6,862 bases of DNA from assembly GCA_030039515.1 (NCBI GenBank), contig JASHVT010000063.1:1-6862 (forward strand), written 5' to 3'. The notes beneath the pieces were generated by a model. That model searched no databases. It worked only from the letters and a program-made list of their open reading frames with translations, and was not told where the DNA came from. Positions 1-4,691 of this stretch are shown here, one piece after another. The first letter of the stretch is position 1; each line of letters starts with the position of its first letter. This DNA comes from Nitrososphaerales archaeon (lineage in GTDB: Archaea; Thermoproteota; Nitrososphaeria; Nitrososphaerales; Gagatemarchaeaceae). A program made the position numbers and the translations under genes.

Positions 1-725
1 ACGTCCATAAGGTTCAGCGTCCCGGACAGGATGACGGCTCCGACGAGCGAGAGGACCAGGGGTATCTCGTAGGCGACTAGCTGGTGCAGGGCCCTGAGGC
101 CGCCGAGGAACGGGTACTTGCTGTTGCTCGCCCACCCCGCGAGGAGGGTGATCAGCGGCGTGAAGCCGAGGATGGCGAAGACGAGGATCACGCCGACCGA
201 GGGGTTTGCGATGTAGATCGTCGGGGAGAGCGGGACGAGGGCTACCAGGGCCCCGGCCACTCCCATGAGCGCGAAGGGGATCGCGACGAAGGTCGCCTTG
301 TCGACGCCGTTGGGTATCACGATCTCCTTGAAGACGAGCTTGAAGAAGTCCGCGAAGTTCTGGAGGATGCCCTCGAACCTCCCCGCGTACATCGGACCCG
401 TCCTGAGCTGGACCTTGGCCGTCAGCTTCCTCTCGACCCAACCCATGAATATCGTCCCATAGATCGCCACGAAGGTGAACCCCGGGAAGACCGTGAGCAT
501 GAAGAGCGTGTGGAAGGGCTCGGCGGCGAGCAGGCTCTCCTGGAACGCGAGGAACCCCGACGGGTTCACGGTCGCGAGGGCGAAGACGTCCACAGGAAAG
601 TGGAAGATCGCGTCGAGAAGGTAGTAGGCCGGGACGACGATCACGACCATCAGGAGCAGCACCCAGAAGACGATCTTGATGATTCGGAGAACGAAATCCT
701 CGAAGGTTGTGATCGGTTTCGACAC
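1..725 (-). CDS. nuoH: NADH-quinone oxidoreductase subunit H (complex I, NuoH), N-terminal part, cut by window edge
   Basis: Reading the minus strand from GTG at 725 gives 241 residues with no stop before the window edge. NuoH is the membrane subunit of complex I that lines the quinone chamber at the junction with the peripheral arm. Family hallmarks are visible: WVERK (96-100), QLRTGP (106-111), an LQNFADFFKLVFKE stretch (121-134), and AGWASNSKYPFLGGLRALHQLVAYEIPL (196-223), the classic loop and helix of NuoH. Residues 16-40 form an extra hydrophobic segment, and the ERK motif sits about 60 residues later than in E. coli NuoH, so the N-terminus is extended. GTG 725 is the first start after an in-frame TGA and lies about 14 nt below the transcript start predicted from the TATA box at 761-771. 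The C-terminal third lies outside the window. The family call is very secure and the start is fairly secure. Confidence 0.96.
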   Translation of the reverse strand, partial: MSKPITTFEDFVLRIIKIVFWVLLLMVVIVVPAYYLLDAIFHFPVDVFALATVNPSGFLAFQESLLAAEPFHTLFMLTVFPGFTFVAIYGTIFMGWVERKLTAKVQLRTGPMYAGRFEGILQNFADFFKLVFKEIVIPNGVDKATFVAIPFALMGVAGALVALVPLSPTIYIANPSVGVILVFAILGFTPLITLLAGWASNSKYPFLGGLRALHQLVAYEIPLVLSLVGAVILSGTLNLMD

Positions 726-760
726 TACGACCCTGACCTTTCAATCGGCGCCCCGTCACA

Positions 761-771
761 CCTTTTATAAG
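761..771 (-). promoter_or_regulatory. TATA box for nuoH
   Basis: Minus-strand CTTATAAAAGG is a near-ideal archaeal TATA element. Placing the transcript start about 27 nt downstream puts it near 739, leaving a leader of about 14 nt before GTG 725. It is the strongest promoter-like sequence in the window and implies that nuoH starts its own transcript, not one shared with the upstream aIF1 gene. Confidence 0.7.
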
Positions 772-778
772 TTTGGAC

Positions 779-791
779 AGCCTTCAAGGCT
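779..791. promoter_or_regulatory. 13-bp inverted repeat upstream of nuoH TATA box (possible operator)
   Basis: AGCCTT-C-AAGGCT is a perfect 6-bp inverted repeat around one central base. It sits just upstream of the nuoH TATA box and downstream of the aIF1 stop. The one-base centre makes an RNA hairpin less likely than a dimeric protein site. The position, next to the BRE region, would suit a transcription factor, but no function is shown by sequence alone. Confidence 0.3.
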
Positions 792-815
792 CTGACGGCG
801 CGGCCGAAGACTCCG

Positions 816-1112
816 CTAGATCACTTCTATCGAGCTGTCCGAGAACCCGCGCTCTTTCAGCATCTTCGCCGCGGCGTCCCTGTGGTCGCCCTGGAGGATG
901 AGGATCCCGTCCTTGACGGTCCCGCCCGTGGCAAGGGAGCGCTTCATCTTCGAGCTCAGGTCGTGCATGTCCTTCTCGCTCATCTTGATCCCTTCTATGA
1001 CTGTGGTCGGCTTTCCGAAGCGACGCATCTCCATCCGTATCTTGACGCGAGCTTCTTCGCGGTCCAGTTCGGCGAGGATGTCCTGGAACCCTTCGTCTTG
1101 GTCCTTGCTCAC
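816..1112 (-). CDS. sui1: Translation initiation factor aIF1 / SUI1
   Basis: A 98-residue protein of the SUI1/eIF1 family, which binds the small ribosomal subunit near the P site and enforces start-codon selection. Residues 21-41 (ARVKIRMEMRRFGKPTTVIEG) and 55-77 carry the SUI1 core, including the signature KRSLATGGTVKDG followed by LQGDHR at 73-78. The C-terminus (AAKMLKERGF, then SIEVI) is also typical. The length matches archaeal aIF1 of about 100 residues. The start is GTG at 1112, and a palindromic A/T box at 1141-1150 would place the transcript start only about 6 nt upstream. nuoH follows 90 bp downstream on the same strand but has its own TATA box. The gene is divergent from the tRNA at 1197. 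Confidence 0.96.
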   Translation of the reverse strand: MSKDQDEGFQDILAELDREEARVKIRMEMRRFGKPTTVIEGIKMSEKDMHDLSSKMKRSLATGGTVKDGILILQGDHRDAAAKMLKERGFSDSSIEVI

Positions 1113-1140
1113 TGTTTCTGCGCCTTGTGTCCGCGAAGGG

Positions 1141-1150
1141 GCTAATTAGC
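1141..1150 (-). promoter_or_regulatory. Palindromic A/T box, candidate promoter of the aIF1 gene
   Basis: GCTAATTAGC is a perfect 10-bp palindrome and reads as a TATA-like box on the minus strand. A transcript start about 27 nt downstream would be near 1118, about 6 nt before GTG 1112. This agrees with the short leaders predicted for neighbouring genes. The alternative is the CTTTAAGC element at 1163-1170 read in reverse, giving a leader of about 27 nt. Confidence 0.45.
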
Positions 1151-1162
1151 GTTGCCGTCATC

Positions 1163-1170
1163 CTTTAAGC
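1163..1170 (+). promoter_or_regulatory. TATA box for the CAU tRNA gene
   Basis: CTTTAAGC lies about 30 nt before the tRNA 5' end at 1197, the usual distance for an archaeal TATA box with a start a few bases ahead of the mature tRNA. The element is nearly symmetric and could also serve the divergent aIF1 gene. Confidence 0.55.
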
Positions 1171-1196
1171 CGTCAGCCTGCGAGCGACTGAAACGG

Positions 1197-1285
1197 GGGC
1201 CCGTAGCTCAGTTAGGTTAGAGCGACCGGCTCATACTCCACGATGAGAGACCGGTCGGTCGAGCGTTCAAATCGCTCCGGGCCCA
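1197..1285 (+). tRNA. tRNA with CAU anticodon, probably tRNA-Ile2, with a 14-nt intron
   Basis: A complete cloverleaf is visible. Acceptor GGGCCCG (1197-1203) pairs with CGGGCCC (1278-1284), with discriminator A1285 and no encoded CCA. The D stem is GCTC 1206-1209 with GAGC 1220-1223. The anticodon stem is ACCGG 1225-1229 with CCGGT 1251-1255. The T stem is GAGCG/CGCTC around TTCAAAT (1266-1272). The anticodon loop region is 21 nt instead of 7. Removing 14 nt gives CTCATAA, anticodon CAU. The anticodon stem lacks the three GC pairs of an initiator tRNA. The acceptor stem and loop resemble archaeal tRNA-Ile, so I favour Ile2, whose C34 would be modified to agmatidine to read AUA. Elongator tRNA-Met is the alternative and cannot be excluded by eye. 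Confidence 0.93.
1236..1249 (+). other. tRNA intron at canonical position 37/38
   Basis: A 14-nt insertion lies between A37 (1235) and A38 (1250). CTCAT (1230-1234) pairs with ATGAG (1243-1247), leaving an 8-nt loop on one side and the 3-nt bulge AGA (1248-1250) on the other. Cutting A^C and G^A gives a 7-nt loop. This matches a relaxed bulge-helix-bulge substrate of archaeal tRNA splicing endonuclease. Confidence 0.85.
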
Positions 1286-1288
1286 CGC

Positions 1289-1300
1289 TAACTTTAGTTA
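1289..1300 (+). promoter_or_regulatory. Candidate promoter box for the HdeD-like membrane protein gene
   Basis: TAACTTTAGTTA lies directly after the tRNA and is a 4-bp inverted repeat (TAAC/GTTA) around TTTA. Used as a TATA box, it would place the transcript start near 1322, about 10 nt before TTG 1332. The match to a consensus box is moderate. Confidence 0.35.
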
Positions 1301-1331
1301 ACCGGCGGGCGTCGCGGCGCCGGTCTCGCGA

Positions 1332-2330
1332 TTGGTATCGACTCCGTCCGGACCGGCCCTGCCCGTATGGCTCAGACTGCTCGAGGTGGTCCTGGGACTG
1401 TCCTCGGTTGTCATCTCGATATTCGTGCTGGCGAACCTGGACTATCAGACGAGCGAGCTGGTGGTGCTCGTGGCCGTCGCCCTCATGTTCAGCGCCGGGA
1501 GGATGATGGCGAACGGAGGCATCAGGAGGGGCCTGGCGAAGCTGGAGGCTCTGGGGCTCTTGGGGGGCGGGGTGGTCATCGCTGCCGTGCTCTTGGTCGT
1601 GATATTTCTCCCGGGGCTGAGCTTTGCGACCCTCGTATACCTGTTCTCCATCGCCCTGGCGATACAGGGCATCGGGCGGGTGGCCCACTCCATGAGGTCC
1701 GGCCAGCCCAGATGGCTGAGGGGCTCGGCGCTGGTCATAGGAGCTCTGACGGTTTCGCTCGCGGTAGGTGCGCTGCTCGTCCCAGGCATCGCGGCCCTGA
1801 CCCTGGTGCCGCTCCTGGGAGTCATCGTCTTTCTCAACGGGATAGAGACCATCGTGTCCGGACTGAGGCCGACGGACCCGCGGCAGCTGACCCTGCTGAA
1901 GCTGATATTCTTCTCCGCTTTCTACGGACTGATTCTAATCAACTGGGTGGACCTGTACGGGACAACCGCGCCGGCGTATCACATATGGCTGATCCTGACG
2001 TATATGGCCCCGTTCGGCGTCCTCATCGTGTTCCAAGGGCTCAAGGACTGGCAGCTAGCTGTCAGTCTGGGGCTTCTGGTCTCTCTGATGAACGACGTGG
2101 GGTACTTCTTCGTGGGGGACCTGCTGTTCGGGTTTCATCGTGCGCTCGTACCCTGGGTCGAGGGGCAGCTAGGATTCCATGGCATGCAGGTCCTGTTCAT
2201 ATTCCAGGGGGGAGCGTTCACCATACCCGTCACTTCCATACTCATGGGGTTCACGATATACGCCAGGGTGGCCGTGGTAACCGTGGTCCTCTATCACTGG
2301 TGGACCCACCCCTCGAAGCTGCTCGTTTGA
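1332..2330 (+). CDS. Multi-pass membrane protein with HdeD/DUF308-like N-terminal half
   Basis: A 332-residue, very hydrophobic protein with about ten predicted membrane segments, near residues 13-35, 42-59, 74-94, 97-116, 130-151, 154-177, 188-209, 217-236, 240-267 and 285-321. Residues 13-180 resemble HdeD-family (DUF308) proteins: paired short helices rich in G, A, L and V with small loops and charged turns such as RVAHSMRSGQPRW (116-128) and LRPTDPRQ (178-185). HdeD is linked to acid resistance in enterobacteria, but the role in archaea is unknown. Residues 186-332 are not recognised. They contain NDVGYFFVGDLLFGFHR (254-270), and the tail YHWWTHPSK (321-329) is probably cytoplasmic. The start is TTG at 1332, 47 nt after the tRNA, with GTG 1386 as a shorter alternative. 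The stop lies 7 bp from the end of the convergent NTF2-like gene. Confidence 0.85.
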   Translation: MVSTPSGPALPVWLRLLEVVLGLSSVVISIFVLANLDYQTSELVVLVAVALMFSAGRMMANGGIRRGLAKLEALGLLGGGVVIAAVLLVVIFLPGLSFATLVYLFSIALAIQGIGRVAHSMRSGQPRWLRGSALVIGALTVSLAVGALLVPGIAALTLVPLLGVIVFLNGIETIVSGLRPTDPRQLTLLKLIFFSAFYGLILINWVDLYGTTAPAYHIWLILTYMAPFGVLIVFQGLKDWQLAVSLGLLVSLMNDVGYFFVGDLLFGFHRALVPWVEGQLGFHGMQVLFIFQGGAFTIPVTSILMGFTIYARVAVVTVVLYHWWTHPSKLLV

Positions 2331-2337
2331 GGCCGGG

Positions 2338-2787
2338 TCACCTTCCAGACATCTTGCCTTCGGACCAGTCAGGAGGTCTGCTGAGGTGCTCATGCGCGAT
2401 CCTCCAGCCCTTGGGCGTCCGCGCGAGGACCATCGTCACCCTCGCCTTCCCGCTGACGGGCGAGCCCTCGAAGGAGTAGTCGTTGACGAACATCCCCTGG
2501 TAAGCCAGGTAGAATGTAGCTATCGCCACGTCTCCAAGGACGTCGATCCTTAGGTCGTCCAGCGAATAGGAGTAGTCTGAGATGTTCGCGAAGGCGGCCT
2601 GCTCATGTACGAAGGCGGTCTCTGAGTTCTGCCTCGAGTACGGGGGGCCGTCGTCGAACTTCGTGAAGTACTCACGCAGGTGGAAGCCTGCCAGCTCCGA
2701 GAGCTCCTTGTTCTTGCCTGCGTCATAGAACCCGATGATCGTCGCCTCGACCTCCCGCTTGGCTTCGTCCGCCTCGGAGAGCTTCAA
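2338..2787 (-). CDS. NTF2/SnoaL-like small protein of unknown function
   Basis: A 149-residue soluble protein with the features of an NTF2-like (SnoaL/DUF4440-type) cone fold. An N-terminal amphipathic helix (residues 5-23, ending in FYDAGK) is followed by a variable middle. Strands follow at about 76-100 (SLDDLRIDVLGDVAIATFYLAYQG) and 112-124, and then the family-typical ending with GWRIAHEHLSRPP at 127-139. Members act as small enzymes, binding domains or dimerisation units, so the fold does not identify a reaction. The chosen start is TTG at 2787. The box at 2811-2820 predicts a transcript start 2-3 nt upstream, that is, a leaderless mRNA. An ATG slightly upstream is in another frame and reaches a stop after six codons. 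The gene stands alone, divergent from tRNA-Asn. Confidence 0.9.
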   Translation of the reverse strand: MKLSEADEAKREVEATIIGFYDAGKNKELSELAGFHLREYFTKFDDGPPYSRQNSETAFVHEQAAFANISDYSYSLDDLRIDVLGDVAIATFYLAYQGMFVNDYSFEGSPVSGKARVTMVLARTPKGWRIAHEHLSRPPDWSEGKMSGR

Positions 2788-2810
2788 GGACGCCAGTCGG
2801 ACATGCCGCC

Positions 2811-2820
2811 TGATTTAAGC
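2811..2820 (-). promoter_or_regulatory. TATA box for the NTF2-like gene
   Basis: Minus-strand GCTTAAATCA is a good archaeal TATA match. Its centre is about 29 nt from TTG 2787, so the message is predicted to be leaderless. This spacing supports the TTG start. Confidence 0.6.
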
Positions 2821-2867
2821 TAGGAAACCATGCAAACGCCGTGAAAACCGCGGCGACTGCGAAATCG

Positions 2868-2875
2868 TTTTAATC
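2868..2875 (+). promoter_or_regulatory. TATA box for tRNA-Asn
   Basis: TTTTAATC is centred about 30 nt before the tRNA 5' end at 2901, the expected distance. A 7-bp direct repeat GAAATCG flanks it at 2861-2867 and 2881-2887. Confidence 0.6.
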
Positions 2876-2938
2876 TGATTGAAATCGCTCGGCCAATCGC
2901 GGCGACGTAGCTCAGCGTGGTAGAGCAGTAGGCTGTTA

Positions 2939-2952
2939 GCCCGCTAGCAGAC
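2939..2952 (+). other. tRNA-Asn intron 1, canonical position 37/38
   Basis: A 14-nt insertion between A37 (2938) and A38 (2953). CTGTTAG (2933-2939) can pair with CTAGCAG (2944-2950), including one G-U pair. The 3-nt bulge ACA (2951-2953) then carries the 3' cut. The strong hairpin around the 5' site makes this a relaxed form of the bulge-helix-bulge motif. Confidence 0.82.
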
Positions 2953-2958
2953 ACCTAT

Positions 2959-2974
2959 AGAGCGAGTCGGGGAT
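2959..2974 (+). other. tRNA-Asn intron 2, non-canonical, near position 43/44
   Basis: The variable region carries 16 extra nucleotides. Removing 2959-2974 leaves TGGTC, a normal archaeal Asn variable loop. CCT (2954-2956) can pair with GGG (2970-2972), leaving 3-nt bulges ATA (2957-2959) and ATT (2973-2975) on opposite strands with cuts after the second base of each. This is a short bulge-helix-bulge with a three-pair centre. Exact ends could shift by a base, for example if the mature loop is AGGTC. Confidence 0.65.
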
Positions 2975-3072
2975 TGGTCGTCGGTTCGAGTCCGACCGTC
3001 GCCGTCGAATTTCATCCTCCCTGCAGACGTTCGGATTCCGGGCACGGGGCGCGAGAGAACGAAGCAAGACAG

Positions 3073-3080
3073 ATTGAATA
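3073..3080 (+). promoter_or_regulatory. Weak TATA-like box before the 188-aa gene
   Basis: ATTGAATA is the only A/T-rich stretch at a suitable distance. It would give a transcript start near 3103, nearly at ATG 3106. The match is poor and the assignment rests on spacing. Confidence 0.3.
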
Positions 3081-3105
3081 GAGACTCGCTCCTGAGCTAC
3101 ACGTC

Positions 3106-3672
3106 ATGAGTCCTAGAATAGCGTACGTCTTTTGGCACTGGCCCAAGCCCGGAACGCCTGCATCCGAGTTCGAGGCCAAGCTCGCCTCATTTCATGGGGC
3201 ACTCAACGCGACCAGGCCACGAGGCTTCATCGAAGCCCTGAGCTTCAGGACAAACGGTCTCCCTTGGGTGGCCGGGCAGGATGCCGTCTACGAGGACTGG
3301 TACACGGTTGAAGACTTCGCCGGGCTCGGCGTCCTCAACGACGCAGCGGTGTCTGGCGATGTCCGCGGGGCCCACGACACGGTGGCTGGCGCATTCTTGA
3401 AAGGCGCCGGAGGGGTATTCAAGGCTGTCAGCGGAGACTTGGGCCTCCGTCAGGCTAGGTTCGCTACGTGGATCGAGAAGAGGATTGGTCCGACGTATCA
3501 GTCCTACTACGAAGAGGTCGCGAAGGTCGTCGGGACGAACGGCACCGACCTGTGGCGGAGGCAGATGGTCCTCGGCCCGTCACCGCAGTTCTGCGTGCAC
3601 AGCGCCGACGCTATTCCGTTTCCCGAGAGCTTCCGGCCACACACGGCGGAGCTCACCCTGGTTGGCGGGTAG
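3106..3672 (+). CDS. Unrecognised 188-residue soluble protein
   Basis: I do not recognise a named family. The protein is soluble, with no signal peptide or membrane segment, and is rich in aromatic residues: YVFWHWPKP at 7-15, LPWVAG 52-57, YEDWYTVEDF 62-71 and ARFATWIEKRIGPTYQSYYEEV 117-138. A strand-helix opening (IAYVFWHWP, then EFEAKLASFHGALN 21-34), a second strand region and YEDWY followed by a helix (LGVLNDAAV 74-82) would suit a ferredoxin-like alpha/beta-barrel domain, possibly duplicated. That is only a guess from pattern. Codon use looks like that of the neighbours. This is the only gene here with an ATG start, and the predicted leader is very short. It sits alone between tRNA-Asn and the convergent Ada-like gene, so context says little about its job. 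Confidence 0.82.
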   Translation: MSPRIAYVFWHWPKPGTPASEFEAKLASFHGALNATRPRGFIEALSFRTNGLPWVAGQDAVYEDWYTVEDFAGLGVLNDAAVSGDVRGAHDTVAGAFLKGAGGVFKAVSGDLGLRQARFATWIEKRIGPTYQSYYEEVAKVVGTNGTDLWRRQMVLGPSPQFCVHSADAIPFPESFRPHTAELTLVGG

Positions 3673-3676
3673 CACG

Positions 3677-3694
3677 GGCATAAGCGGCATAAGC
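3677..3694. repeat. Perfect tandem duplication of a 9-bp unit
   Basis: GGCATAAGC occurs twice without spacing (3677-3685, 3686-3694), 4 bp after the stop of the 188-aa gene, in the gap between two convergent genes. It may be simple slippage or part of a termination region. Confidence 0.8.
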
Positions 3695-3696
3695 TG

Positions 3697-3719
3697 GCCG
3701 CCGGTCCAAAGGACGCGGC
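3697..3719. terminator. Hairpin between convergent genes, possible bidirectional terminator
   Basis: GCCGC (3697-3701) pairs with GCGGC (3715-3719), and GTCC (3704-3707) pairs with GGAC (3711-3714) around loop AAA, with a 2-nt bulge at 3702-3703. It lies 4 bp beyond the Ada-like stop and 24 bp after the 188-aa stop. There is no T tract on either strand, and archaeal termination mainly uses T runs, so the terminator role is tentative. Confidence 0.35.
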
Positions 3720-3723
3720 TGGC

Positions 3724-4578
3724 TCACGCCTTCTCAGGTCTGGTCTCTTTGGCCAGCAGGGCGCTCTTTCTGTGGACTCCGAGCCCATATCCACCGAGGG
3801 TCCCGTCCTTCCTTATGACGCGGTGACAGGGTATTATCAGAGGGACCGGGTTCGAGCCGCAGGCGTTCGCGACAGCCCTCACGGCGCGCGGCTCTCCAAT
3901 CATCTCGGCGACTTCGCTGTAGGTTCTGGTCTCGCCCAAGGGGATCAATTGAAGGGCCATCCACACCCTCAACTGGAAGTCTGTCCCGTTGATGTCGACG
4001 GGGAGCCTTACGCTCTGGCCCCGTAGGTGCCTGTTGACGCCCTCCAGGAGGAGCGCTGCCCTCCTTGACTTCGCAAGCTTTGCGTTCGGATATTCTCGCC
4101 CGAGTGCCGCTACCAGCTCATCGTCATCGTCTCCGACGTCCACGGCACATATGCCGTACTCGGTCGTCGCGACCAGCATCCTCCCCAGCGTCGAGTCCCC
4201 TGTCGCATACATTATGAGCGCGCCCCTCCCCCCGGCCTTGTAGTCTGCCGGCGTCATCCCGAGCTTGACGCGCGAGTCCTTGTACGCCCAGCTGTGGGAG
4301 GCATACCCAGCTCCGCGCAGTGCAACGAGAACCGGCTCTCCCCTCGACAGTCTGAGCTTGAAGACGGTCACGCGGCACTCCTCCAGATACCTCCTGGGAG
4401 AGATGCCCATCACTTCGACGAAGGTCTTCTGCAGATAGAACGGACTGACGCCGAACCTTGCCCCGAGGTCAGCGAGCGTCACCTTTCTCGCCGGGTCTGC
4501 CTTGATGTAGGCGCAGACCATGTCCACAAGCTCGTGATGCCTCCCCGACTCGCCGCGGGAGAGGATCGTCGATTCCAC
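3724..4578 (-). CDS. ada: Ada-like protein: AraC-type HTH plus methylated-DNA-cysteine methyltransferase
   Basis: From GTG 4578 this is 284 residues. Residues 15-116 form an AraC-type double helix-turn-helix (VTLADLGARFGVSPFYLQKTF, then SRVKLGMTPADYK). Residues 122-195 resemble the Ada methyltransferase N-lobe (YATGDSTLGRMLVATTEYGICAVDVGDDD). Residues 199-280 are the O6-alkylguanine transferase core with GETRTYSEVA, an arginine-finger region RAVRAVANACGSNP (231-244) and the active site PCHRVI with acceptor Cys251. The protein would move the alkyl group from O6-methylguanine to Cys251. E. coli Ada is 354 residues. Its N-terminal four-cysteine zinc domain, which senses methylphosphotriesters and triggers activation, is absent here. 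GTG 4578 is the only start codon near a suitable TATA box (4610-4616). Longer readings add an Arg-rich, low-plausibility N-terminus through a hairpin and the divergent promoter. The bacterial-style architecture suggests past transfer. Confidence 0.93.
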   Translation of the reverse strand: MESTILSRGESGRHHELVDMVCAYIKADPARKVTLADLGARFGVSPFYLQKTFVEVMGISPRRYLEECRVTVFKLRLSRGEPVLVALRGAGYASHSWAYKDSRVKLGMTPADYKAGGRGALIMYATGDSTLGRMLVATTEYGICAVDVGDDDDELVAALGREYPNAKLAKSRRAALLLEGVNRHLRGQSVRLPVDINGTDFQLRVWMALQLIPLGETRTYSEVAEMIGEPRAVRAVANACGSNPVPLIIPCHRVIRKDGTLGGYGLGVHRKSALLAKETRPEKA

Positions 4579-4609
4579 TTTGACCGGGAGCTCTTCTGGA
4601 GAGATTCGG

Positions 4610-4616
4610 TAATAAG
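4610..4616 (-). promoter_or_regulatory. TATA-like box for the Ada-like gene
   Basis: Minus-strand CTTATTA is centred about 35 nt from GTG 4578, predicting a transcript start near 4586 and an 8-nt leader. It decides the start choice, because any longer reading would begin upstream of this box. Confidence 0.45.
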
Positions 4617-4641
4617 ACGTTTGTCGGATTCTTGCTTGAAA

Positions 4642-4658
4642 GCCGCCGCTTCGGCGGC
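4642..4658. promoter_or_regulatory. GC-only 7-bp hairpin in the divergent promoter region
   Basis: GCCGCCG (4642-4648) and CGGCGGC (4652-4658) form a perfect inverted repeat around CTT. It lies between the TATA boxes of the divergent Ada-like gene (4610-4616) and the ACT-V4R gene (4692-4700), outside both predicted transcripts. A DNA-level site, for example for the Ada-like HTH, fits better than an RNA terminator, but this is inference. Confidence 0.4.
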
Positions 4659-4691
4659 CTGTGCCTGTGAGCCCTTGGGAACGCCGTCGTG

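Larger units (their letters stand above)
2901..3004 (+). tRNA. tRNA-Asn(GUU) with two apparent introns
   Basis: The gene spans 104 nt but reduces to a canonical 74-nt tRNA after removing 14 and 16 nt. Acceptor GGCGACG 2901-2907 pairs with CGTCGCC 2997-3003, and the discriminator is G3004, as expected for Asn. The D stem is GCTC 2910-2913 with GAGC 2923-2926. The anticodon stem is GTAGG 2928-2932 with CCTAT 2954-2958 (one G-U pair). The spliced loop is CTGTTAA, anticodon GUU. The T stem is GTCGG/CCGAC with loop TTCGAGT 2985-2991. The anticodon loop region is 21 nt and the variable region is also 21 nt, instead of 7 and 5. Asn tRNA is class I, so a long variable arm is not expected and a second intron is the simplest reading. 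No CCA is encoded. Confidence 0.92.

Noticed and set aside
84..770. Long plus-strand frame of 228 residues opposite nuoH
   Set aside because: It is extremely rich in E, R, D and H with no domain pattern, while the opposite strand gives an unmistakable NuoH. It is a shadow frame in GC-rich DNA.
784..1161. Overlapping 125-residue minus-strand frame across aIF1
   Set aside because: It is Arg-rich and domainless, and is explained as an out-of-frame shadow of the clear SUI1 gene.
1197..1285. Reading the CAU tRNA as initiator tRNA-Met
   Set aside because: Archaeal initiator tRNA has three consecutive G-C pairs at the loop end of the anticodon stem. Here the stem is ACCGG/CCGGT.
1367..2479. 370-residue plus-strand frame over the HdeD-like gene
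   Set aside because: The product is rich in R, G, P and A with no hydrophobic or domain pattern. It is a one-base shift of the real membrane protein and runs into the convergent gene.
2960..3091. GAGCGAGTC inside tRNA-Asn intron 2 (2960-2968) is the exact reverse complement of 3083-3091
   Set aside because: Nine bases over about 130 bp in GC-rich DNA can occur by chance, and no structure or gene boundary explains it.
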